A stretch of DNA of 50,000 nt from Halisarca cf. caerulea. Its lineage: Eukaryota > Porifera > Demospongiae > Chondrillida > Halisarcidae. The notes below the pieces were generated by a model, which ran no database searches, was not told the origin of the DNA, and worked only from the letters and a program-made list of their open reading frames with translations. A program made the position numbers and the translations under genes. Positions 10,501-24,807 of the stretch are shown piece after piece (positions within the stretch are counted from its first letter, which is position 1; every line of letters starts with the position of its first letter). The stretch spans positions 175,001-225,000 of the forward strand of contig CAUJGJ010000403.1 in NCBI GenBank assembly GCA_963170055.1. Reading direction: 5' to 3'.

Positions 10501-13500
10501 AAAGTGGTTAGAACAAGTTTTAGGCAAAATCTATAATAATAAAGACCATATCCCAACTGCTGTTAACAGTACACTATGAATACTGTACTGCTTGAGACAA
10601 GTCAGCTAGCATAAACTCTTTTGGCACAGGTTGGACTAGAAATAGCCCATTTCTGGTCCTATCGATGTCACTGATGTGATCTAGCACATGAAACATGTTG
10701 TACAATAGGAAAACAAGGCTTATCCACCCAAGCATGCGTACCCTCTACATTCTCATAAGTGGTGGGCAACAGTTCAAGAGACTGCGACTTGATAGAAATC
10801 TTCTTGAATCGTTTCACAGGATCTGGATCAGACCCCTGCATGGAAAATATACAAAATACACTTTAAAATCACAACAGCACGTATTGAAACAGACTTGCTG
10901 GGGTCCTACGTATAGATACAAATCAGCTATGTATCATACCAAAGTGAGCTAAATATTGTTATACATACTACCACAGACGCTACCAACTGCAATGGATCAG
11001 TAGGTCGGTAGGAATTAGTTCTACAATGAATTTCATACAGTGAAGGCTTACAGATTGGGATGTGCTTTGAGCAAATTTTGTTGTGCTATCCCTCCCACTC
11101 CACCCACTGATAAAACTCCTATTATATTTTTTGTACAAAAGTTAGTACCTACTAAAATAGTATCAAACAATTTTCTACACACTAGTTATAAAACTTACTT
11201 TAAGGTATCGCACAGTAGAAAGTTTTTGTGTGCAAAATTTTTGTGAATTTGTTTCATGAAAGCTGTTTTGCGGTTTTAACTTCGTGATTCTGGGCTGAAC
11301 TGCTATTTTTGCATTTCTTTCACAACTCCTATCTGTGATACAATGGTTAGAATCAGTGAAGAGGGGTTCTCAATCGCTAGCTGTGTAAGAGCATATACGT
11401 ATTATACAAATCCTGGGTAGGCTATAGTTTGAGAGGAATAATTGTGCCAGAGAAAGCAATAGTCCCCTTGATAGGTATTCACTAGCATTGAGGAAGAACG
11501 GACAGAGAGTTGGTCACATTTCTAAAAAAAGATCTTAAAACTTGTTCTTAGAGCACAGTGGAAATGTGCTGTATGTCATGTCTATTTCCACGCGGATGGG
11601 GGCTAATGTATTGCATGCATTTGTGCCTAGGATTCGCGGTATAATCTTTGTGAATTAGGCAATTTGCAAAAATAATTAAAAAAACCTCGAGAATGTTTCC
11701 TGCTATACAGTATAATTGGGTTATTGCAAACAAGGGATTAGACGAGTAGGAATGCATGCAATGTAATGTGAGGTAAATATATGAGGCTCATCTCTTTAGG
11801 GCGTGCAAATGTAAGTCAATAAAATTAAAACCTCTTTCTCAGAAGACAAATAGAAAAAAAGTTAGACAGTACCTATTAAAATTTGTTATATAATGTTATG
11901 CTTGTATATTATTTCAGCTTTGAATTGTTTTTGAACAATAAAAATTGTTTTTGGAGAGTCCTCTTTGAATAGAGGAAAGAACCCGTGCCCTTAGCCCAAC
12001 CCATTTCCCACACACACATCTTCTGTATATTATTCCTTTGTCTTTTCAAAGCTCAAAATACATTAGTACATATAGTAAGCATCACACAAGTATGCAAACT
12101 CTACCACATGTACAATATATATGTATGTGTGGCTACGAGAGAACGAAACAAGCTCTCAAAAGTTACTGAATTAGTACCTTGTTCTCATAGCACTTCACCA
12201 GATGCTTCACCATATTCCTAGGGCATGGAGTTTCCAATCTTCTCAATTCCCTACTTGCAACACCAAGGACATTCATATCCACATAGCTATGAAGACCTGG
12301 TTCTGGCACTCCAATGTGGGTGTTAGACGCATTGCGTATCATCTTCTTGCATTCCTTAATATCCTCATAAACATTCCCTTCAGATTCCAGCGATACACAT
12401 TTGACCTGGACCGCATTGAAAAACATAATACAGTCAAATCTCGTTAGTGAGTACACCTGGGGACCCTCCAAATTGCTACTCACTATCAGAGTACTTGCTA
12501 ACCATATAGATTGTATTATGGGTTATACGCTGGGGTATCATATCCTTGTACTTCTTAACCAGATATTACTCATTAACAATGTTCTTACTAACGAGGTTCT
12601 GTATGTGATAACTTACAGTGGGACCCCTCTATTCTGGACACTTTAAGACCAGGAAGGGTCAACTGTCCTGATTATTGAGGTGTTCTCATTTCAGGGGTTG
12701 AAGGTGTATGTACTCTGGCAAAGTATAGTGCATCATTTGGTTCCAGTGATGTGTGTCAATATAGGAGGGAGGGGGGGGAAGGGGTGCCTGTAATTCAGGG
12801 GTCTGGATTAGAGCGGTTCCACTGTATAGACCTTATTTGGTTGATGTCACACTTCCGAGTGACAAGACTGTACATGCAAGGATAGAGAATATCCAGTTTT
12901 TCAACTATAACTGAATGCTCAACCCAAATATCCACAATCAAATCCAAGTCTGCTACCTCAAGTTTGAAACGTAGATTACTACGTCCTTAAAAAGACGCTA
13001 AAGGTAATATTTTCATATTAGTGAACAGCTTTGTTACGCAGGTCATTATTGCTGTCAAAACTTGATCTCTTGTTGTCTTGTTCTCAGTACAACTGTATGA
13101 ATGAAATCTACTGCAAGTGTTTGTAAAGAGAACAGGGGGTAAAATATAGGAATTTACTTTTAGCATCTTCTTTAAGGAAATAGATATCTTCATTTCTAAT
13201 GGGGGGTAGCAGACTTCAATTTGATTCTGGATACAAGTTTGAGTGTTCAGTTATGTAGTCGAAAACTGGATATTCTCCATCCTTGCCTTGTCACTCGGAA
13301 GTGTGCACGTGTGGGACGTCAATCAAATAAGGTCTATAGCTCTACAGCATACATTGTACATGCGTGTACTGGAACCTGTGCAATCAACAAAAATGGGTAG
13401 TATTGGTTTTGATCAGGCAAGCTAATATTGTCTATGATGACAACTACACTACATCAGAACCCCAACAATATACAGTATATACAGTACATACAGTACATAC

Positions 13501-15861
13501 AGTACATACCAGTACAACAAATATCCTGAAGTTTGGGCAATGTACAACCAAATATACTATAGCTTGATGAGGTCGTGAAGAAGATGCCATGCATGATTCT
13601 GTAATCTGAAGTCTTATGTTACATGGTACTGACAGAATGATGGACAACAGAGGAGCGAAAATAACAGGTTTAGTGCAACATTAGATGCAAATCATCTCTA
13701 AAACTAATTGCTGATTTCTTATAATAGCAGGAACATTCCTTATGGAGATTTACCAATTGGTTGACCCATTTCAGTGGCTTATGTCCCACATTGTTATCAA
13801 AGTTAACAACAGTAGACATATTTACTAACCTCAATGTCCAAATCACATGGTACAGAGCATATTGGCACTTCAGGTAAATCTGTGTGATGGTTCTTTAAAA
13901 CCAGCATGGTTTCTTCCTCAGCACAGAGAAAGGTTACACGGTCTCCAGTTTGAAGTGATATTGATTCATTCACTTCTGATACCAGATGCACTTCACCAGT
14001 GACTGGATACCTCATATGCTCAAAGAACTCATACACGGGCATGTGGACACTTTGCCGATACGTGTGGAAAGACACTTGGTCTGTTTCAGTGAAGAAGTGC
14101 ACCACGCCATGCCCAGATGTACACTTAATGCCATTCTTCATGCCAAGTCCACTACGAATAGTTGTCTTCTTTAAATTGAGGAGAATAGTGCCAGAACTTA
14201 CAACATGCTTCTTTGACAGCACCTTGCTGGCATGCGACTGGCATCGTTTCATGACTTTTACAGCCTGCAATTGGAAAATATACAATATATTACATCATGT
14301 GATGACAACAATGCAGTAGTAGGGTCTCCACAAGCATTCTAAACAGAGGGTGGCCCACCTGGTTTGAATTTCAGTTTAACAATTTCATCTTTAGAAAGTT
14401 AAACTAGTAAATCCTACAGTATGTACTGTATATGCCGCAAGTATACCATCTATGTGGTCATTACAAGAAATGCCAAGTACAGGTCCTTATAGATCCACTC
14501 TTGTGGGGAACTATCATAAACAAAGGTTAGCAGGAGAAGGCTGTTCAAACATGCATTCGCTCATGCATGAAGTTTAATGAAGTAAGATTATATTGTCTAT
14601 CATTGTACAATTGTAGAAGCATGCATGTTATTTGTACATGCTCTAAACTTTGTATGAGCTTAAATTTCCCAATGAAAGCGAAGGGAATGGGGAATGTAAG
14701 GAGTGTAATGCTATGATGGACTTAAGGAGATGCCATAAACACTAATTCATGAAGAATCCAGTGAAAATCAAACTGAACATGCACAATATTTATCAATAAT
14801 AATATCCTATCATACAAGTAAAATTTAGGACTATCTTGCCAAACCAATGTCACATATGATAGCTTGTGTCTGAGGCTTTTTTATTGTCCTTGTACTATCT
14901 TGCATATTAATTGCATGGGTTCTTTCTTCATAATTTCAAAGTACATACGTTGATATTCGCTGTTCTTAAGACATGCAATAAAACTACATCAAAACATGCC
15001 CATCAAACATTATTTTTATTGATCATGGAAAATACGTAATAAAATTTAGAGCTCTACACAAGTACCTTTGGCAAGCAGTCCATCTTCAGCAGTTGTGCAA
15101 CACTGTTCACCTCACATTCCCAAGGATAGCTTTTGGATGGGTCTAATGGCTTGCAATTGTCTGGTAACAGAGCAAACCTAAGCTTTGAATTAATAGGGAG
15201 GCTTACTGCACAGTTCAGGCGATGTAAGTGAGTTTTAACAACTCTTGTTGATTTCAAGAAGCAGGCAATGAGGATTTCACCTGAAATGCAAGTACAATAC
15301 AAAGGTTATTACAATCTTCATAGAACACAAGATATAATGATATTACAGATCAGATTTCAAGCAGCAATCAATGTAAATGCTACAACTGCATGAGTTAAAA
15401 ACAGCATGCTGTATGCCATAGACTCTGTGCATTTCAGTTTCAATATGTATATTTAATTTGACTTACGTAGTTTTTGGATCAATCCTTCCTTTAGAAGATC
15501 CAAGAAGACTGTTCATAGAATTGGATGGTTGTGTGCATAGGATCATGTTCTTATTATTTTAATTTAAATTTTCTCTATAGTTAGTATCTATCTGTTGTGT
15601 GTTTTGAATTTAAATTTTTAAATTAATTTTTTTTTGATTGTGTTTTAAGTGTAACGTTCTGTTGGCGAATGTGCTTAATTATAATTTCATGTACACATTC
15701 TTGACAGTGTGTACTTTTTAGGTAGTTGCGCTGTACAGTGTAAATTTCTTCTTTTGTTTTGGACCTCACTAATACCAGCCTTAGGCTGTTCGAAGGGTTT
15801 AATAACAGCAATAACAACATTGGACATGTACTAGGATCAGCTGATCCTAGTAAATGTCTAT

Positions 15862-15926
<65 letters not shown>

Positions 15927-17934
15927 GTATGGTATATAGTTTTGAAATACCATGCAATGCCATGTATACACTCAACAATATTCCACTTATTTTTTAATAT
16001 CTAAAATAAAGTAATTTAGCTTGCATTTGTATACAGTTAATGGGTATTAGAAACTAATACCCTTTATCTGCAATATAATTCCTTTTAAGTGTATATGCTA
16101 TTATAAGTGTTTCACCTTAAGTTAGTTATTCATAATAAAATTTATACAGTGAAACCTGTCTAATCCAGCACCTGTTGGGGAATGTAAAACAGTGCTGGAT
16201 TAGCAGGTTGCTGGATTGTAGAGGTCAGTTTGTATGGTAAATTAATGATTGGTGCCAGAGAACCTTGACCGGTTTAGGAGAATGCTGGTTTATAGAGGTG
16301 CTGGATTAGGCAGGTTCCACTGTAGTTGCTTAACTACTTCAACTACTAGAAATTGCGATCACACATACTTTTGCAATCATATATTCATATGTCGTAGCAG
16401 TGAGTGGAAGCTTGGCCTTCTTTCTGGATATTTGACAAGGAACTATAGCCTTATATACAAACTATAATTATTTTTGCCAGCACTAGTAAAGGTGTAGTAT
16501 AGCTGGGCAATTTAACTGGGTATTTGACAAGTATAAAATTAATATAAAATGATCGGTCAACCAGGCCATTTGTGTGGATTTGCATGCTCACATGTCCGAT
16601 CATACATGTATTCTTTGTCTTTGTGAATACAAGGAAAAACAACTACATATTATTTGATAGAAACAGGCAAAGATCTTTATCACTGAATAGCTCCAAAACC
16701 AAGGTTGGTTTGCCACACACGTCATGGAAGCATGGCAGATGGTTCTACTGTATTTCCTCATATTGGACCTTGCATGAGGTCTGTGATCTGGTATACAGTG
16801 GAACCTCTGATAGAGAACTCTCCCAAATAAGGATACAGTATAGCAAACTTCTCTACAAAGGACACGACACAGTCCTAGCGTAATTCCGACAATACATTTT
16901 GAACCTCCTCAAAAGAGGAAAACCTCTCTACAAACTCAAAGAGCAAATCAGCTGAATTCACGCTGGTCCCAAAGTGTCCTTTATTCGGAGATTTCACTGT
17001 ATATCAGACCTGCTTGTAGGTTGTCATAAATCAGTTTGACTCTGGTCTATTATAATAGATAAATTCTATGATGATTGTAATAATATGGCATGTATGCTGT
17101 GTATGCAGATTATATGAGTATAATAACTATTTATTCTATTGCACAGCTCTTTTAGCCTGATACTGTGTTGCTCCTTTGCTCAACATGTATGCATTTCAAA
17201 ATACAATACAGTACATGAACATCTGCAATCCCACACCTTTAAAAACCGACATCCTAATCCCATCATCTTATGAGGCATGGTCACCATGATAAAACATGCT
17301 AATAATAATCTAACACTCTCCTAATCGGACACTTTCTTGAAGTCCCATTGAGTGTCGGATTAGAGTTTCATTGTATTAGTATCCTTGCAACTCTACACTC
17401 AGCCACAAAATTGGAAGAGGGAGCAATCTCAGGCTTGCTACTAGTAACTATTGGATTTCATGTACTAAATGAAGACATGTAGTTTTAGCCATTTACGGCT
17501 AGGACTTTGCATAGCATTCAAAGAATGCAAGTGGTTTAGTATATGTATCAACATCACATAGTCCAACAGACCACAACTACAATAACATTGGCTACACCTT
17601 CTCTAAAGACTCAAAACTGATGGTTTGCTGGAACATCAATACTATGCATCATGAAAGTCAGACTGCAAGCTTCACCTGAAGATATTCCACCCTGCACAGT
17701 GTCCTCCTTGCCAACAATGACTTCTATGGCTTGTGGAAGGTGGTCTTTGTATTCTGATATGAATTTTGACAAAGGCATACTTCCTGAATGCTTGTCCATT
17801 TTGATGTGTTGAACATCTAATATAACACACAGAGACAGTGAACTCTCTCCACCAGACCTTCTACCCGCCATCAATTTAAAAGTATTAATTGATTGCAAAG
17901 GCTGCACAAGCATAGTACAATCCGCCAAACTCAT
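7527..17934 (-). CDS. GAREM-like adaptor: CABIT domain + C-terminal SAM domain, 7 exons
   Basis: Exons in transcription order: 17934-17676, 15280-15066, 14264-13830, 12405-12178, 10835-10742, 9985-9954, 7823-7527. Every junction is GT-AG and phases agree (1,0,0,0,1,0); the CDS is 1560 bases, about 519 aa. Exons 1-3 carry a CABIT domain (SKFISEYKDHLPQAIEVI, then GEILIACFLKSTRVVKTH and a third long block). The last exon carries a SAM domain (about residues 449-505; LLKHLHLDEHVARFKQENI ... GVVKSLHRLKLKKF). CABIT followed by SAM is the GAREM/FAM59 layout; THEMIS has CABIT but no SAM. Family role: cytoplasmic scaffold linking receptor tyrosine kinases to GRB2 and ERK. Tyrosine motifs YEDI (~316), YENV (~406, GRB2-type YxN) and YEEM (~422, PI3K-type YxxM) support a scaffold role. 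The start at 17934 is uncertain; an in-frame Met at 17799 lies closer to the conserved region. Introns hold MITEs and a 27-bp minisatellite. Confidence 0.85.
7824..9953. other. Last intron of the GAREM-like gene
   Basis: About 2.1 kb. Apart from the minisatellite at 9443-9740 it contains only AT-rich sequence with short repeated phrases of the GTGAAATTT/GCGAAA type, probably old repeats. No extra exon fits between the phase-0 exons at each side. Confidence 0.6.
9443..9740. repeat. 27-bp minisatellite, ~11 copies
   Basis: The unit is ATTGACACACCACAGGAGCA plus GTCTCCT; copies are almost identical, with single changes in late copies and a 3-base insertion before the last copy. It lies in an intron of the minus-strand GAREM-like gene. 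Because the unit is nine codons long, all frames stay open; one plus frame reads PIDTPQEQS repeatedly but has no start codon and no splice context. Confidence 0.95.
12431..12601. mobile_element. Pogo/Tigger-like MITE, 171 bp (family A, copy 1)
   Basis: Left end CAGTCAAATCTCGTTAGTGA; the right end read in reverse is CAGAACCTCGTTAGTAAGAA. TA flanks both sides. The same element occurs in opposite orientation at 49573-49746, sharing interior phrases such as ACACCTGGGGACCCTCC and GGTATCATATCCTTG. It sits in intron 3 of the minus-strand GAREM-like gene, with its left end only 26 bases upstream (on that strand) of the acceptor of the exon 12405-12178. Confidence 0.85.
12616..12824. mobile_element. 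Pogo/Tigger-like MITE, 209 bp
   Basis: Starts CAGTGGGACCCCTCTATTCT and ends GGTCTGGATTAGAGCGGTTC + CACTG, flanked by TA. It follows family A copy 1 after only 14 bases. It contains a G-rich run near 12766-12783 and no coding sequence. Confidence 0.75.
15860..15930. repeat. (TA)n then (TATG)n microsatellite
   Basis: About 25 TA units followed by several ATGT units, in intron 1 of the GAREM-like gene. Confidence 0.9.
16147..16322. mobile_element. Pogo/Tigger-like MITE, 176 bp
   Basis: Long terminal inverted repeat: CAGTGAAACCTGTCTAATCC at the left, and the right end reads in reverse CAGTGGAACCTGCCTAATCC. TA flanks both ends. It lies in intron 1 of the GAREM-like gene and has no coding capacity. 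Confidence 0.85.
16796..16999. mobile_element. Pogo/Tigger-like MITE, ~204 bp
   Basis: Starts CAGTGGAACCTCTGATAGAG; the right end in reverse reads CAGTGAAATCTCCGAATAAA. TA lies on both sides. It is in intron 1 of the GAREM-like gene; the match between ends is weaker than in the copy at 16147. A further decayed end (ATTAGAGTTTCATTG) lies near 17357-17371. Confidence 0.65.
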
Positions 17935-18408
17935 TAAATCCGCCCAAATTTCGAAACTAGAGAATTAAACCATGCATTTATACCCTACCTAGACCTTGCA
18001 ATAACCGTTCCACCATCCAAAGTGTAAGGTACCGAGCTATGGGGCGATATATTTTTATTGGAAGAAATGACGACTACTATTGCGCAGCACACGCACGAAT
18101 CCAACCTACGATCCAACCATTGATACTTGATACTACAATTATTATGGCACAAACTAGAGATTCGGCGATGGAATCTGAAGTTCATGCAAGTTTTAATTTA
18201 CGCTTAAACAGAGCCCTCAATACAAAACGATTACGCTGCCCGCACTAGTAGTAAAGAGAAAACTTTAGTCCAAAGGCGTACCTGCACCTCTTGGGATTCG
18301 CCAGGGATAGCAATTGTAATCGAATTGACTTGACCTGTACGTGGCCGGAACGGGGCGTGGTTTCAGGTTGTCAATTATTATTGTTTTTTACTTCCGCCGG
18401 GTTCAAGG

Positions 18409-18511
18409 TATAGGTTATACAATGGGAACGGGAGGTTTAGCGATTTACACACCTGAGGGCGGAGCCCGAAGGTGTGAATCGCTAAACCTTCCGTTCCCAA
18501 TGTATAACTAT
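18409..18511. mobile_element. Foldback element with GAGGGCGGAGCCCGA loop
   Basis: The left arm (ATAGGTTATACAATGGGAAC, then GGGAGGTTTAGCGATT and ACACCT) pairs with the right arm (AGGTGT, AATCGCTAAACCTTCC and GTTCCCAATGTATAACTAT) with a few mismatches. The centre is GAGGGCGGAGCCCGA. No ORF. A transcript would form a long hairpin. Confidence 0.75.
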
Positions 18512-18528
18512 CTTGTACCATGATGCTG

Positions 18529-18557
18529 GACATCCGAAGGCGTAGCCTGAGGATGTC
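18529..18557. repeat. 29-nt hairpin with GAAGGCGTAGCCTGA centre
   Basis: GACATCC and GGATGTC are exact reverse complements around GAAGGCGTAGCCTGA. It lies 17 bases after the larger foldback and has a similar centre but a different stem. Confidence 0.7.
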
Positions 18558-18600
18558 GTAACCATTCATTTTCCTCCTATTTCTACTGCGCTGCAAACAG

Positions 18601-18756
18601 GGAGATGGCTGATCCTTTCCTATCTGAATTATTTTGCGATTGCCTTTAATCCTAGTCCATTCCTTAGCTGATACGGCCGCTTACGACCACCCAACGATTA
18701 GCTAATCTGGATTGAAGGTAATCGCGAATTCTGATAGGAAAGGATCAGTCATCTCC
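18601..18756. mobile_element. Foldback MITE, 156 bp
   Basis: The left arm GGAGATGGCTGATCCTTTCC continues through TATCTGAATT and GCGATTGCCTT; the right arm is its near reverse complement (AAGGTAATCGCGAATTCTGA then TAGGAAAGGATCAGTCATCT CC). The arms are about 47 bases with few mismatches. No coding sequence. Confidence 0.75.
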
Positions 18757-19174
18757 GTCCACATTGTGGTAGAACAATAAAAAAAGGCGGAAAAATGAAC
18801 TGTGCTAGCTGAAAGGAATATACACCTCATGAATTCTTAATGAGGTGGATTAGTGAATTATACACCCAGCCACATCAAAGAATACACCCACACATCATGG
18901 TACAAGTACTGCTACTGCTACTCGATCACTGCATGCTCGAGATTTATCACTGAATGGCAACGTGCATTGCATGCAGGATTCTGTGTGTGTCTGTGGTGTC
19001 GCAAGGTTATACCATTGTCACTCAACAGTACTTCTGTGATAATATAATTTTGTGACAGCATTGACCAAGAAACAAAAATCTCCTCTGAATCAACCCTCAG
19101 ATAACAAAGCAAAATTAAACAGTTAATTATAACTGCATGGTAACATAGATGATACAACACATCATATTATTATA

Positions 19175-19364
19175 CAGTGAAACTTGCTTGGTATGCACCT
19201 CAAAGGGGACACAAAATCAGTACAGTAACTACTATCAGGGTTCAATTCAATACTGCTATCAGGGTTGGACATGAGGTATACACAGGGATGTACAGAATGA
19301 GGAATACTTGCTATCCTGGAGTACGTACTAAATCAGGTACTTTAATATTAAGCAAGTTCCACTG
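19175..19364. mobile_element. Pogo/Tigger-like MITE, 190 bp
   Basis: Starts CAGTGAAACTTGCTTGGTAT and ends ATTAAGCAAGTTCCACTG, with TA on both sides. Interior is non-coding, with a partial internal duplication (CTATCAGGGTT occurs twice). Confidence 0.75.
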
Positions 19365-19690
19365 TACATACTATTTATGATGAAACCACCAATGTGGTTA
19401 CCCAATTCTTTTTCATTGCCCTACCAGGACCCTGTGTTGCGTAAATGACAAAACCAAGCCAAGCAAGACGGGTTAATCCTGTATGTGTCTGAGGCATTCT
19501 TCTTATCATTTTTAGCCTTGATTTAAATAATAATAGACACCATCCAATGGAGTACACCATCCAACGGAGAACTATGCTAATAGAAACCACTGGGCATTAA
19601 GAAGTGATTTAACAAGCTGCAGTTCTGTTAGGACTTAACAAGCAAGTCTGCCAGGAGGCTTGAAGGGTCCTACAAAATGGACAGAATTTG

Positions 19691-19719
19691 GGGCACACAC
19701 ACGCATGCACGCAGGCACG

Positions 19720-19802
<83 letters not shown>

Positions 19803-19832
19803 ATACACACACACAAACACACACACACACAC
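19691..19832. repeat. (AC)n microsatellite
   Basis: Long AC array with a GCACGCACGC-type variant start and a few AAAC or TAC interruptions near the end. Confidence 0.95.
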
Positions 19833-19955
19833 TTGTGCACTCAGACTGAGCGGTACATTGCTACCTCAACCTGAATGTAGCACACTATGTATTGTGTGAC
19901 CCTTTGAATAAATACATATACAATAAATTAACAAATTATAACAAATCAAATGTTT

Positions 19956-24033
<4,078 letters not shown>

Positions 24034-24052
24034 ATTCAGAGCCTCATGATTG

Positions 24053-24060
24053 TCATGTGA
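24053..24060. promoter_or_regulatory. M-box/CLEAR-like site TCATGTGA
   Basis: Exact match to the TCAYRTGA consensus bound by MiT/TFE (MITF, TFEB) proteins, 20 bases upstream of the PLPBP start codon on the minus strand. Binding is inferred. Confidence 0.45.
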
Positions 24061-24071
24061 CATTAGACTAG

Positions 24072-24079
24072 TCATGTGA
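24072..24079. promoter_or_regulatory. Second M-box/CLEAR-like site TCATGTGA
   Basis: A second exact TCATGTGA, 19 bases from the first. A related TCATATGA is at 24103-24110. Binding is inferred. Confidence 0.45.
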
Positions 24080-24383
24080 TGTGTGTGCACAACCAAAACT
24101 TGTCATATGACTACCGACATCTTTCGTTGTCGATTGTATATCCGTTGATACTGTCGAATATTGTAGTCTTTGAAGCGGGGAGACGAGTTGGCGAGGACTC
24201 TATTACAGTGAGTCATCAAAGACAGCTTTTGAAACGTACCCTACGCCTTCATTAGGTTTCCCCTGGTTTGTATAAGTTGATCCTGTAGATAATTTTATGG
24301 GACGAGTTGATTGTATCTCTCACTTTCCGCAATTATCTAAGGTTTAAGGTACTAATAGACAGTAAAATTATAGTTAATAGCAC

Positions 24384-24520
<137 letters not shown>

Positions 24521-24807
24521 GTACGTATGCAAGTGTATATGTATACGTATATATGTATATGTATACATATTGTGTTGTAGTCTAATTGTTATACATACGT
24601 ATCTGAAAGAATTCTATTAATTCTACTCATTGAAAACTTCTGTGTAGAGTAGCAAATTCTTACATATGTATGTACATATCTATGCCTCTGATTTAATACT
24701 GTTTGGTTATATGTCATTTTGGAATATCTCAAATGTTATTTTATTATTGTGTGATTAATAATCCTTTATTATCATTTAGTTGAAATGTTCCTTTGGTGAG
24801 ATGAGTA

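Larger units (their letters stand above)
17935..19955. other. Region upstream of the GAREM-like gene, rich in foldbacks
   Basis: About 2 kb between the start of the GAREM-like gene and the 3' end of the PLPBP gene, both minus strand. It should contain the GAREM-like promoter near 17940-18300. It holds two foldback elements, a small hairpin, one MITE and an AC microsatellite (19691-19832). I see no credible exon; the plus-strand open frame at 18039-18248 has no recognisable domain. Confidence 0.55.

Noticed and set aside
18039..18248. 69-codon plus-strand frame upstream of the GAREM-like gene
   Set aside because: No domain, unsupported start, lies in the likely promoter region.
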